The translations under genes and the position numbers were made by a program. The notes beneath the pieces were generated by a model. That model saw only the letters and a list, made by a program, of their open reading frames with translations. It was not told where the DNA came from and did no database searches. A stretch of DNA of 54,621 nucleotides from Propionivibrio dicarboxylicus (GTDB lineage Bacteria > Pseudomonadota > Gammaproteobacteria > Burkholderiales > Rhodocyclaceae): positions 1 to 54,621 of the forward strand of contig CAMDMZ010000030.1 of the NCBI GenBank assembly GCA_945902805.1. Direction: 5' to 3'. Below are positions 46,110-54,621 of the stretch, in pieces (the first letter of the stretch is position 1; each line of letters begins with the position of its first letter).

Positions 46110-46892
46110 TCACGACCCCGCCATCAGCGCGACCAGTTGAACATTGCTGTTCACCTTGAGTTTTTCGAAGATCCTGGCGCGGTAGGTTGAAATACTCTTA
46201 CGGCTGAGGTTCAGCCGCGATGCGATTGCAGAATTTCGTTCGCCACGAACGAGGCCCGACAAAACCTCCATTTCGCGATTGGAGAGCGACTTCATTCGCT
46301 CAGACTCGGCCAGTTGGTGGTCATTAAGGCTTAGCGGCGCCGGCGCTGGCACAGAAAACTGCCGTCCGCCAAGCGAGGCTTTGATCTTCTCGGCCATGTC
46401 CTGCAGTTGCCACAATGCCGCGTTAAGTTCTTGCTGTTTGGCGACGAGCCTCATCTCGGCAACGTAGCGGTCCGTGATGTCGAGATGGGTAACCACCACC
46501 TCTCTTGGTTTAGAGCGCGCGATCGGCTTAACTTTCATCAGGAACCAGCGCTTTTTTTTGGGGCTATGACACGGATACTCGTGACTGAAGCTTCGCTTAT
46601 TGCCAGCGATAACCGCCTGTATTCCCTCATAAACCAGTTGCGCGTTTTCCGATGCCTCACCCGTCGCCGTGGCGCAAGTTTGCAGATAATTTGCCCCAAT
46701 CTCAACTTGGCGCGGAAGCGAACCGTCACTCAGGGGATTACTCGCAGCGAACTCGCTCCATCCTTTGTTGATGCCAAGAATGAAACCCGCGCTGTCGAGC
46801 ACGGCAATGTTCGCATCGATGGCGTCAAGAATCCTGGCAAACCTATCGCCATCGGCCGACGTTGGCTTCCGTTGTTGACTAACTGTTTTCAC
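46110..46892 (-). CDS. PAS-domain LuxR-family transcriptional regulator
   Basis: The product has 260 residues from a GTG at 46892 with GGAAA upstream. A TTG at 46937 would add 15 residues but would place a perfect palindrome inside the gene. A PAS domain spans about residues 15-150 (FARILDAIDANIAVLDSAGFILGINKGW to VVTHLDITDRYVAEMRL), with Cys75 region QTCATATGEA. The C-terminal LuxR helix-turn-helix is LSNREMEVLSGLVRGERNSA and IASRLNLSRKSISTYRARIF. It has no receiver domain, so the PAS domain or its partner must sense the signal. It is divergent from the first of three kinases. Confidence 0.9.
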   Translation of the reverse strand: MKTVSQQRKPTSADGDRFARILDAIDANIAVLDSAGFILGINKGWSEFAASNPLSDGSLPRQVEIGANYLQTCATATGEASENAQLVYEGIQAVIAGNKRSFSHEYPCHSPKKKRWFLMKVKPIARSKPREVVVTHLDITDRYVAEMRLVAKQQELNAALWQLQDMAEKIKASLGGRQFSVPAPAPLSLNDHQLAESERMKSLSNREMEVLSGLVRGERNSAIASRLNLSRKSISTYRARIFEKLKVNSNVQLVALMAGS

Positions 46893-46913
46893 AATGTTTC
46901 CAATTTGTAGGAC

Positions 46914-46928
46914 TTGTCTGACAGACAA
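46914..46928. promoter_or_regulatory. 15-bp palindrome between the LuxR regulator and the kinase genes
   Basis: TTGTCTGACAGACAA is a perfect inverted repeat of 7-base arms around a central A. It lies 22 bases before the regulator start and 64 bases before the first kinase start, so it may be the binding site of the LuxR-type regulator itself. Confidence 0.5.
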
Positions 46929-46992
46929 TGTTAGCAAATGCTTCTAGTATGACTATCACTAACGGCATAGGGTTTCTGCAAGGGATTTTGCT

Positions 46993-49752
46993 ATGGCTCG
47001 GAACTGGTTTCCCGAACTACCGAAGAATCGTCAAGTTTTACTTGTCCTTTTGCCGATCTTCGTCCTAGCCTATGCCGTCCTCGTCGCCATTTTCCACGAT
47101 AAGACCGAGACCTATGCCATCGGTGAGGCCGAGAAGGCGGCAGTCGATGCGCTATTGAGCCACAAGGCCGTTCATCGCTATGTCACCGAAACGCAGCGGC
47201 CGGAAATCTACCGGCTACAAGGTGAGGGCCTGCTCTACAAGGAATACTTCTCGCCCAAGGTGATGTCATTCACCTTCATTGCCCGTAGCGTCAAGGAACT
47301 GATCAACGACGAACGCGAAAAGATCGGGCTGCCACCCATCTATTTCAAACTGGCCGCTGACAACCCGCGCAACCCGATCAACCAGGCCGATGCCTATGAA
47401 AGTGCGCTACTGGCGCGGATGAATCGGGGCGAGATCAAGGAAATCCGCGAAGTCGTCGAGCAGAACGGAGAACCCACGCTGCACGTTGCCGTCCCCATTG
47501 ATCGCTCCAGCGCCGGGTGTCTGAAGTGTCATGGCGACCCGAAAGATGCGCCGGCCGAACTGGTTGCCCGCTATGGCAGCGAGCGCGGATTCCGCGAAAG
47601 CCCCAACAGCATTCGCGCCCTGATCTCGATTCGCGTGCCGCTGGCGCCGTCGATCCGGGAAGCCAACGCCATCGCCGATGTCGTTTCGCTGATCACCTTG
47701 TTTGTGCTGTTGTCGATCTACGGCCTTATCCACTTCTTCATGCTCCGAATCGACCGCGAACAATTGGCGGTGATTGCCAGCAACAAGCGTATCGAGACCG
47801 AAAAGAATTACGCCGAGAACCTGATCCACACCGCCAACGTGATGATGGTGGAACTCGACCTCGTCGGCAATGTGCAGCGGGTAAATCCGGCCGCCGAGCA
47901 AATGACCGGTTACACCGCCGAGGAACTGCACGGCCGCAACTGGTTCGAGACTCTCGTTCCCCGCGAACGGTATCCGGCCGTCTGGAAGATTTTCCAGGAT
48001 CTCTCAACCACCGGCATCGTCCGCCACTTCGAGAACCCGATCCTGACCAAGAACGGCGACGAGCGCTACATCGTCTGGCAGAACAGCGAGATTCGCAACG
48101 ATAGCGGCGTCGTCGGTCTGCTCAGCTTTGGCGTCGACATGACCGAGAACCGCCGCATCAGCCAGAATCTCGCCGCACAGGAGCTGATGCTGAAAAACGC
48201 GCAACGCGTTGCCCAGATTGGAACCTGGCGCCTCGACCATGCCGACCAACGCCTGACCTGGTCGGAAGAAATGTTCACCCTCTACGAAATGCCGGCGTCA
48301 ACCAGTCCCGTAAGCCGAGAGACCTGGTTCGCCGCGATTCATCCGGACGACCGCGAGCGCGTCAGCATCGCGCTGGCCAACTCACTGGGCAAGGGTGCGC
48401 GCTACGACATGACCTATCGCTTACGCCTGGCGGATGGCACGGAGAAATTCGTCCATGAACATTGCGAATCGCAAAGCGACCCGGCTGGCCATCCCTTGAC
48501 CTCCATCGGCGTGGTACAGGACGTGACCGAGCATGTCCTGACTGAAGAATCGATACGGGAAAGCGAAGTGCGTTTCCGCACCATTGCCGATTTCACCTAT
48601 GACTGGGAATACTGGCAGGGCGTGCAGGGCGAAATCCTCCACATCAACCCGGCCTGCAAGCGCATCAGCGGCTATTCGCAAGCCGAGTTCATTTCCCAAC
48701 CGGCGCTACTTGACGGCATCGTGCATCCCGATGACCGCCAGTTGTTTTCCACTCACCACGTCGAGGTCCAGCAGCAGGAATTATCCCGCCTCGAATTCCG
48801 CATCATCACCAAAGACGGGCAGATTCGCTGGATAGGGCATAGCTGCCGCGCGGTCTTTGACTCCACTGGGCGCCCATTGGGGCGGCGCGCATCCAACCGC
48901 GACATCACCGAAGAAAAGTTGGTCGCCATCGAGTTGGAACAACATCAACGTCATCTGGAATCCATGGTCGACGAGCGCACCGCCTCGTTGTCGATTGCCA
49001 AAGAAGCCGCCGAAGCGGCCAATCGCGCCAAGAGCGTGTTCCTGGCCAATATGAGCCACGAATTGCGGACGCCGATGAACGGCATAGTCGGCATGACCGA
49101 GTTGGCCCGGCGCCATATCACCGATCCAAAGGCGCTATCGCTGCTGGACAAGGCAGCGACCTCCGCAGACCGGCTGATGTCACTCCTGGACAGCCTGATC
49201 GATGTCGCCACGCTCGAAGGCGAGCGTCTGGATCTCGATGAAGTTGCATTTACGCTGGATGCGGTTCTGGAGAATATCAACGCCATGGCGACACCGAAGG
49301 TCGCCGCCAAGGGCTTGCACTTCACCCTCGATACACCGCAGGAACTCCACCTCCGCACCTTCCACGGCGACCCCGTGCATCTCGGGCAGATCCTGAGCAC
49401 TTTGATCGGCAATGCGATCAAGTTCACGGATAGTGGCTCGATCACGCTACGGTCGCAGTTGCTTGACGAGACCGCCACCAACGTCCGGCTGCGATTTGCG
49501 ATCGAAGATTCGGGAATCGGGATTTCGGCGGCTGAATCGCAGCGATTGTTCACGCCGTTTGAGCAAGTCGATGGCTCACAAACTCGCAGGCACGGCGGCG
49601 CCGGACTGGGCTTGGCCATCTGTAAGCGACTGGTTGAATTGATGGATGGCCAGATCGGCGTGAGTAGCGAGCGCGGAAAGGGCAGCACATTCTGGTTCAC
49701 CGTTCGCCTGGATAAGCCTGATATCACCACAGCGGGCACAACTGGTAAATAA
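46993..49752 (+). CDS. Sensor histidine kinase with a DUF3365 CxxCH domain and PAS repeats
   Basis: The product has 919 residues. A membrane helix (residues about 15-33) and a second (about 228-252) flank a periplasmic DUF3365/Tll0287-like domain, which holds a haem-c motif C176LKCH180. Three or four PAS/PAC units follow (about 275-395, 400-515 and 520-645; for example [20 protein letters not shown]). The dimerisation domain has His689 in [12 protein letters not shown], and the ATPase domain ends with [17 protein letters not shown]. It has no receiver. Haem in such domains can sense redox state, NO or ligands. It is followed after 7 bases by a second kinase. Confidence 0.92.
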   Translation: MARNWFPELPKNRQVLLVLLPIFVLAYAVLVAIFHDKTETYAIGEAEKAAVDALLSHKAVHRYVTETQRPEIYRLQGEGLLYKEYFSPKVMSFTFIARSVKELINDEREKIGLPPIYFKLAADNPRNPINQADAYESALLARMNRGEIKEIREVVEQNGEPTLHVAVPIDRSSAGCLKCHGDPKDAPAELVARYGSERGFRESPNSIRALISIRVPLAPSIREANAIADVVSLITLFVLLSIYGLIHFFMLRIDREQLAVIASNKRIETEKNYAENLIHTANVMMVELDLVGNVQRVNPAAEQMTGYTAEELHGRNWFETLVPRERYPAVWKIFQDLSTTGIVRHFENPILTKNGDERYIVWQNSEIRNDSGVVGLLSFGVDMTENRRISQNLAAQELMLKNAQRVAQIGTWRLDHADQRLTWSEEMFTLYEMPASTSPVSRETWFAAIHPDDRERVSIALANSLGKGARYDMTYRLRLADGTEKFVHEHCESQSDPAGHPLTSIGVVQDVTEHVLTEESIRESEVRFRTIADFTYDWEYWQGVQGEILHINPACKRISGYSQAEFISQPALLDGIVHPDDRQLFSTHHVEVQQQELSRLEFRIITKDGQIRWIGHSCRAVFDSTGRPLGRRASNRDITEEKLVAIELEQHQRHLESMVDERTASLSIAKEAAEAANRAKSVFLANMSHELRTPMNGIVGMTELARRHITDPKALSLLDKAATSADRLMSLLDSLIDVATLEGERLDLDEVAFTLDAVLENINAMATPKVAAKGLHFTLDTPQELHLRTFHGDPVHLGQILSTLIGNAIKFTDSGSITLRSQLLDETATNVRLRFAIEDSGIGISAAESQRLFTPFEQVDGSQTRRHGGAGLGLAICKRLVELMDGQIGVSSERGKGSTFWFTVRLDKPDITTAGTTGK

Positions 49753-49759
49753 TGGACGC

Positions 49760-52537
49760 ATGAGCAATTTGCCGAAGCACGCCGGGCTGGTTGTGCTCTA
49801 CGCACTGCTGGCACAAAGCGTCTTACTTGTTTTTGGCGATAACAGTGTCGTCGGCTTCCTGTGGCCGGCCACCGGTGTCGGCTTGGCCGCCGTTCTGTTG
49901 GGGGGCTACCGGTATCTGCCAGCCACCTTCGTCGGCACCCTGCTCGGCTATCTACTGCTGGGCTTTACCGCTTACTTTTCGCTGATTGCGGGCCTGCGCC
50001 ATGCCTTGACGCTGGCAGTCTGCATCGGGTTGCTGCGCCGGGAAGGTGGTTTTGACCCGGACTTGCGCAAACTGGGCGACTACCTGCGCATCCTCATTCT
50101 CGGCTTTGGCTTGAGCCTGATCACTGGCGTGATCATGCAGACACTGAACATGCTCGACAGTCACGGGCTGAGCGGACTCCACAGCTTCAAGCAGCGCGTC
50201 GCCGGCAACGCCATGGGCGTGACCATCGTCATGCCCTTCGTACTGATCTGGCGAAACTGGCCGCGCGAATGGCTGGCGACCTGGCGCAACCGCCTTGAAA
50301 CCTTGCTGATTCTCGGCCTGACTTTTCTCGTCGGCCAGGTCGTGTTCCTCAACTGGCTGCATGAATCGCTTGGCCAGATCGCGCGCGGCTACTGGCTGTT
50401 CCTCTTCGTCACCTGGGCGGCGGTGCGGCTGGGGCCGCACGGCGCGGTACTGGTGATCCTGATGTCCTCCATCCAGGGCGTGATCGGCGCCAAACTGGGC
50501 CTTGGATTCTTCTCCAACGACATCGCCAAGACCGGCCTGTCGAATTACTTTTACTACATGATGAGTCTGGCCGGCGTGGGCATGACGCTGGCCATTTATC
50601 TGAGCCTGAAGAAACAAGCAACCCAGGAGCTGCAGAAATATCAGGGCCATCTTGAGGGCCTCGTGGAAGAACGCACCCGGCAGATCGAGGTGATGAACGT
50701 CGCCTTGCAGCACCGTGCCGATGAAGCGGAAGCCGCCAACCGCGCCAAGAGCGAATTTCTCGCCAAGATGAGCCACGAAATCCGCACGCCGATCAACGGC
50801 ATCCTCGGCATGGCCCACCTGGTCGGGCGCAGCGATCTGACGGCGCCGCAGCGGGAGCAGATCGAGACGATTCATCGGTCCGGCAAGCACTTGCTCAGCA
50901 TCATCAACGACATTCTCGACATCTCGAAAATAGAGGCGGGCAAGCTGACCATCGAGACCCGCAATTTCTCCGTCGCCGAGTTGATTAGCTCCATCCTCGC
51001 CGTGACGGGCGAGAGCGCCCGCGCCAAGGGGCTGACCCTGCAGATGGCGATGTCGTCCCTACCGCCGGTTCTGATCGGCGACGCCAACCGACTGGGGCAG
51101 ATTCTGGTCAATTACGTCGGTAATGCCGTGAAATTCACCAGCCAGGGCAGCATCACCCTGGCTGCCCGGATCGAGGAAGAAAACGCGGACGATTTGCTGA
51201 TCCGGTTTGACGTCACCGACACGGGCATCGGCCTGACGCCCGAGCAACAGGCACGCCTGTTCCAGAGCTTCGAACAGGCCGACAACACCACGGCGCGCCA
51301 CTATGGCGGCGCCGGCCTGGGACTGGCGATCAACAAACGCCTGGCCGAAATGATGGGCGGCCACGTTGGCGTCGAGAGTCGGCCGGGAGAGGGTAGCGAC
51401 TTCTGGCTCACGGTTCGGCTTGGGCGAGGCGACAGCGCCGTCGCCACGGTTTCAGCCGCCGGGTCACTGGCCGAAGACACTCTGCGACGCGATTATCGTG
51501 GCACGCGCCTCCTACTCGCCGAGGACGACCCGACCAATCAGGCGGTGGCGCTCGGCTTGTTGCGCGATGCCGGATTCACGGTCGATCTGGCCGCAGATGG
51601 CGCGCAAGCCCTGACCATGGCGACGCACGGAAACTACGCGCTGATCCTGATGGACATGCAGATGCCCGGCATGGATGGTGTCGAAGCGACCCGCCGTATC
51701 CGCGCCCTGCCGCAAGGCAGCACCGTCCCGATCGTCGCCATGACGGCCAACGCCTTCGCCGACGACCGCGAGCGCTGCTTGAGCGCCGGCATGAACGACT
51801 TCATCGCCAAGCCGATCGATCCCGAAATCGTCTTTGCCGCCTTGCTCAAGTGGCTGCCGGCGCCCCTGCCTGGCAAGCCGCTGGCCGCACTAACCCAGGA
51901 AACCCAGGGAACCCATGCGCCGGCGCCATCGGCCCTGTCGGACACTGCCTCGCTGGCGCGGCTGCAGCTGATTCCCGGGATCGATGTGGCAGGCGGTGTA
52001 AATCTAGCGCGCGGTAAGCCTGACAGGTACCTCGATCTGTTGCGCCAATTCCTCACGACGCATTCCGGCGATATGGAAAAACTCGCCGCCGCCATTGCCG
52101 CCGGCGATCAGGAACCGGCAGTCCGCCTGGCCCATAGCCTGAAGGGCGCGGCAGCCACCCTACGCATCAATCACCTGGCCGAAAATGCCAAACACATTGA
52201 ATTCACCCTGCGCGCCCTGAACTCCGCCACCTTGGGCGAGGCCGATATCGATAGCGACATGACGGCGATCAAGCAGGAAATTTTGGTACTGGCCGCCGCG
52301 TTAATGCCGCCGGTCGCTGAAGTCATTCCAGCCGATCTGCTTGACCGGCTGGAAGCCCATCTGCAAGACCGGGATGCCGCAGCGGCGATCCTCTTCAAGG
52401 AAAACGGCGCAGCCCTCCGCGTCGCGCTGGGGCCAGAATGTGACGCGCTGGCCGAGCAAGTCGGGCAATTCGATTTCAGCGATGCTTTGAAAACATTGAG
52501 GACTTTGCGCACGCTTCGGCAAACCGCGCAACCATGA
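49760..52537 (+). CDS. Hybrid histidine kinase: MASE1, kinase, receiver and Hpt
   Basis: The product has 925 residues. The N-terminal 285 residues are a MASE1 membrane sensor of about 8-9 helices ([20 protein letters not shown]). A coiled coil leads to the dimerisation domain with His339 in [12 protein letters not shown], and the ATPase domain ends [19 protein letters not shown] receiver follows with phosphoacceptor Asp632 in [13 protein letters not shown] and Lys in FIAKPID. A C-terminal Hpt domain has His792 in AHSLKGAA. A complete phosphorelay is thus in one protein, but no response regulator with an output domain is next to it. The stop overlaps the next kinase (ATGA). Confidence 0.94.
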   Translation: MSNLPKHAGLVVLYALLAQSVLLVFGDNSVVGFLWPATGVGLAAVLLGGYRYLPATFVGTLLGYLLLGFTAYFSLIAGLRHALTLAVCIGLLRREGGFDPDLRKLGDYLRILILGFGLSLITGVIMQTLNMLDSHGLSGLHSFKQRVAGNAMGVTIVMPFVLIWRNWPREWLATWRNRLETLLILGLTFLVGQVVFLNWLHESLGQIARGYWLFLFVTWAAVRLGPHGAVLVILMSSIQGVIGAKLGLGFFSNDIAKTGLSNYFYYMMSLAGVGMTLAIYLSLKKQATQELQKYQGHLEGLVEERTRQIEVMNVALQHRADEAEAANRAKSEFLAKMSHEIRTPINGILGMAHLVGRSDLTAPQREQIETIHRSGKHLLSIINDILDISKIEAGKLTIETRNFSVAELISSILAVTGESARAKGLTLQMAMSSLPPVLIGDANRLGQILVNYVGNAVKFTSQGSITLAARIEEENADDLLIRFDVTDTGIGLTPEQQARLFQSFEQADNTTARHYGGAGLGLAINKRLAEMMGGHVGVESRPGEGSDFWLTVRLGRGDSAVATVSAAGSLAEDTLRRDYRGTRLLLAEDDPTNQAVALGLLRDAGFTVDLAADGAQALTMATHGNYALILMDMQMPGMDGVEATRRIRALPQGSTVPIVAMTANAFADDRERCLSAGMNDFIAKPIDPEIVFAALLKWLPAPLPGKPLAALTQETQGTHAPAPSALSDTASLARLQLIPGIDVAGGVNLARGKPDRYLDLLRQFLTTHSGDMEKLAAAIAAGDQEPAVRLAHSLKGAAATLRINHLAENAKHIEFTLRALNSATLGEADIDSDMTAIKQEILVLAAALMPPVAEVIPADLLDRLEAHLQDRDAAAAILFKENGAALRVALGPECDALAEQVGQFDFSDALKTLRTLRTLRQTAQP

Positions 52538-54621
52538 ACAACGAAAGCCGACCTCTACCGCTGGCCTGGCAGTATCTCGGCGTCTTCCTCATCGCCGTCG
52601 TGTCCACGCTGGTCCTGCTCGGCTATTTCTTTTGGAACAGCTACCGGCAGACCGAAAAATCCGTCGAAGCGAGCTTGCAAAACACGGTGGCCGTCGTCGA
52701 GACCCGCCTCACCGCGACGTTGCAGCGTATCGAAGGTGACCTGAGCGAGCTGGCCCAGACGATCCCGGCGGAGGCCCTGCTGGAACAGAACCGCCCGCGC
52801 CATGAAGCCTCGATGACTCAAAACCTGGAGCTGCGGGCGCGCTTGTTTCCAGAACTGGTCGCCTATCGCATCTATGACGCCGAGGGCAACGACCTCTATT
52901 ACAGCGGCAAGCGCGGGCCGCACCACAATGTGGCCGACCGCAGCTATTTTCGCGCTCTTAAGGCACAACCATCGCTACCGCTTTACTACTCGGAAGCCAT
53001 CGTCGGCAAAATTTCCAAAACACCGGTCATGCCCATCGCCAAACCCCTGACGGATGCCCAGGGCAATTTCCGTGGCACGGTGCTGGCCTCGCTCGACCTG
53101 AACTACTACGTCGATCTATTTACTGGCATCGACCTCGGCCCGAATGGCGCCACCGCTCTGCGGCGTGCTGAAGACGGCGCCATGCTTGCCCGCTGGCCAT
53201 TGAAGAACGATGAGATCAACGTCCCGCTGAAACCCGGCCACGCGCTACGCCAACTGCTCGAAGCCGGCGCGTTTGCTGGCAGCATGAAGATGGTCGCCCA
53301 AACCGACGGCATCGAACGTCGTTACATTTTTAAACGCCTGGCCAACTATCCGTTTGCGGTGGTCGCCGGCAATGCGGTCGCTGACTATCTGCAGGAATGG
53401 CGACAGTCCCTGCTGATAGCGAGTTCTCTCGCCCTGCTGGTGTTGATCATCTTTGGCTGGCTGTTATACCGGCAACTGCGTGGTCACTTGCATGAGATCG
53501 CCGCGACGCATGCCGCTGAAGCGGCGAACCGCGCCAAGAGCACTTTCCTGGCCAATATGAGCCACGAACTGCGTACCCCAATGAACGGCATCATGGGCCT
53601 GACCAGCCTGGCTTTGCGCCACGCCGAAGACCCGAAATTGCGTGATCAGCTCGGCAAGATCAGCCAGGCTTCCCGGCATCTGCTCAGCGTGATCAACGAC
53701 ATCCTCGACATCTCGAAGATTGAGGCCGATCGCCTCACACTGGAGCAGGTACCTTTCAAGTTCGGCATGGTGCTGGAAAACCTGATGAGCCTGATCTGGC
53801 AGCGGGTCACCGACAAAGGCTTAAAGCTGCATATCGACATGGCGCCGGAAATCGCCCGGCAAACATGGCTGGGCGACCCACTCCGGCTGGGCCAGATCCT
53901 GCTCAATCTGACTGGCAATGCCATCAAGTTCACCGAGCGCGGCGCCATCACCGTGAGCGCGCGCCTGATCGCCGAAAGTAGCACCGACGTGCAGTTGCGT
54001 TTCGAGGTGCAGGATACTGGCATCGGCATTTCCAGCGAAGATCAGAAGCGCCTGTTCACCGCTTTCGAGCAGGCCGATGGCTCGATGACGCGCAAGTACG
54101 GCGGCACCGGTCTGGGGCTGGCGATCAGCAAGCGGCTGACCAAGCTGATGGACGGCGATGTTGGAGTAAGCAGCCAGCCGGGCCAGGGCAGCACCTTCTG
54201 GTTCACCGTGCGGCTCGGCAAGGCAACCACCGCCGTCTCGCCAGCACCGACTTTTTCGCAAGACAGCGCCGAGAACCAACTCAAAACCGGATTTTCAGGC
54301 ACCCGCATCCTGCTGGCGGAAGATGAGCCCGTCAATCAGGAGGTGTCGAAAGGCTTGCTGGAAGATGTCGGCCTGGTCGTCGATGTCGCCGAAGATGGCG
54401 CCGTGGCCGTGGCGCTGGCCAAACGCTACCATTACGCGCTGATCCTGATGGACATGCAGATGCCAAAGCTGAATGGCCTGGATGCCACGCGGCAGATCCG
54501 CGCCCTGCCCGGCTACGAACACACACCAATCCTCGCCATGACCGCCAATGCCTTTGGCGAGGACCGTCAGGTCTGCCTCGATGCCGGCATGAACGCCCAT
54601 ATCGCCAAGCCCGTCGATCCC
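52534..54621 (+). CDS. Hybrid histidine kinase with a periplasmic Cache-like domain (cut by window end)
   Basis: The visible part is 696 codons with no stop. A membrane helix (residues about 13-35, [20 protein letters not shown]) and a second (about 290-310, [20 protein letters not shown]) flank a dCache-type periplasmic domain ([26 protein letters not shown]). The dimerisation domain has His344 in [12 protein letters not shown]; the ATPase ends [19 protein letters not shown]. The receiver has Asp640 in [13 protein letters not shown] and ends at the window edge in HIAKPVDP. A linker between ATPase and receiver contains a one-mismatch dispersed element (54232-54256), read as AVSPAPTF. An Hpt domain may follow outside. 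It overlaps the MASE1 kinase gene (ATGA). Confidence 0.92.
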   Translation, partial: MNNESRPLPLAWQYLGVFLIAVVSTLVLLGYFFWNSYRQTEKSVEASLQNTVAVVETRLTATLQRIEGDLSELAQTIPAEALLEQNRPRHEASMTQNLELRARLFPELVAYRIYDAEGNDLYYSGKRGPHHNVADRSYFRALKAQPSLPLYYSEAIVGKISKTPVMPIAKPLTDAQGNFRGTVLASLDLNYYVDLFTGIDLGPNGATALRRAEDGAMLARWPLKNDEINVPLKPGHALRQLLEAGAFAGSMKMVAQTDGIERRYIFKRLANYPFAVVAGNAVADYLQEWRQSLLIASSLALLVLIIFGWLLYRQLRGHLHEIAATHAAEAANRAKSTFLANMSHELRTPMNGIMGLTSLALRHAEDPKLRDQLGKISQASRHLLSVINDILDISKIEADRLTLEQVPFKFGMVLENLMSLIWQRVTDKGLKLHIDMAPEIARQTWLGDPLRLGQILLNLTGNAIKFTERGAITVSARLIAESSTDVQLRFEVQDTGIGISSEDQKRLFTAFEQADGSMTRKYGGTGLGLAISKRLTKLMDGDVGVSSQPGQGSTFWFTVRLGKATTAVSPAPTFSQDSAENQLKTGFSGTRILLAEDEPVNQEVSKGLLEDVGLVVDVAEDGAVAVALAKRYHYALILMDMQMPKLNGLDATRQIRALPGYEHTPILAMTANAFGEDRQVCLDAGMNAHIAKPVDP
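54232..54256 (+). repeat. Dispersed 25-bp element, one mismatch, inside the Cache kinase gene
   Basis: Twenty-four of 25 bases match the perfect copies. It lies in the flexible linker between the ATPase and receiver domains, where it encodes AVSPAPTF, a different frame from the lpxH copy. Confidence 0.78.

Noticed and set aside
49952-50890. Minus-strand open frame of 312 codons
   Set aside because: It is antisense to the MASE1 kinase; the high-GC third positions keep the opposite frame open.
1-54621. CRISPR arrays, tRNA or rRNA genes, insertion sequences, phage genes
   Set aside because: No regularly spaced direct repeats, cloverleaf-like genes, transposase motifs or terminal inverted repeats were seen when reading the window.

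Overview
The window reads as the chromosome of a betaproteobacterium, most likely of the Rhodocyclaceae (Dechloromonas / Azonexus / Accumulibacter / Propionivibrio type). This rests on remembered synteny and protein style, not on a search. The main evidence is the block asd-fimV-(EcfT-like)-truA-trpF-trpB-trpA-accD-folC-SPOR-cvpA-purF-metZ on the minus strand (8.2-22.8 kb), which is a betaproteobacterial signature. The neighbouring units trxA/rho/rpmE, aceK<>icd and clpS-clpA fit the same group. There are no rRNAs, tRNAs, CRISPR arrays, insertion sequences or phage genes.

Layout. 0-0.3 kb: a gene start cut by the left edge and a small exported ORF. 0.6-2.2 kb: a caspase-like lipoprotein. 2.2-3.6 kb: cysS. 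3.9-8.2 kb, plus strand: a TPR protein and an L,D-transpeptidase that share a C-terminal domain type, two tandem cyclophilins, and lpxH. 8.2-24.4 kb, minus strand: metZ back to an MFS transporter, including an entericidin gene and what looks like the last 15 codons of a deleted leuB. 24.5-28.9 kb: a YdcH-type protein, trxA, rho, rpmE and a membrane glycosyltransferase. 28.9-32.3 kb, minus strand: orn, DUF192, rluE-like and aceK, divergent from icd. 33.9-39.0 kb: cold-shock gene, clpS-clpA, rraA and aceA. 39.3-41.5 kb: an OmpA-family protein and an unrecognised 388-residue protein.

41.7-54.6 kb is a signalling region. It starts with a degenerate receiver-TPR protein and a FapA/DUF342 protein whose genes overlap. 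A PAS-LuxR regulator follows, divergent from three consecutive sensor kinases: one with a DUF3365-type domain carrying a CxxCH haem-binding motif, one with MASE1, and one with a Cache-like periplasmic domain. The last kinase runs off the window.

Glyoxylate-bypass control is clustered here: icd and its kinase/phosphatase aceK are divergent, and aceA lies 4 kb away. The aceA upstream region carries two copies of a 12-bp palindrome (TCTTATATAAGA) plus a half-site, with one copy directly against the -35 box.

The most unusual signal is a roughly 25-bp dispersed sequence (core AGCACCGACTTTTT) seen two times perfectly and four more times with one to three mismatches. Copies lie on both strands, inside genes and between genes. 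Inside lpxH and folC it appears to fit the expected protein length, so it looks like a sequence maintained in place (uptake-signal-like) rather than an inserted element.
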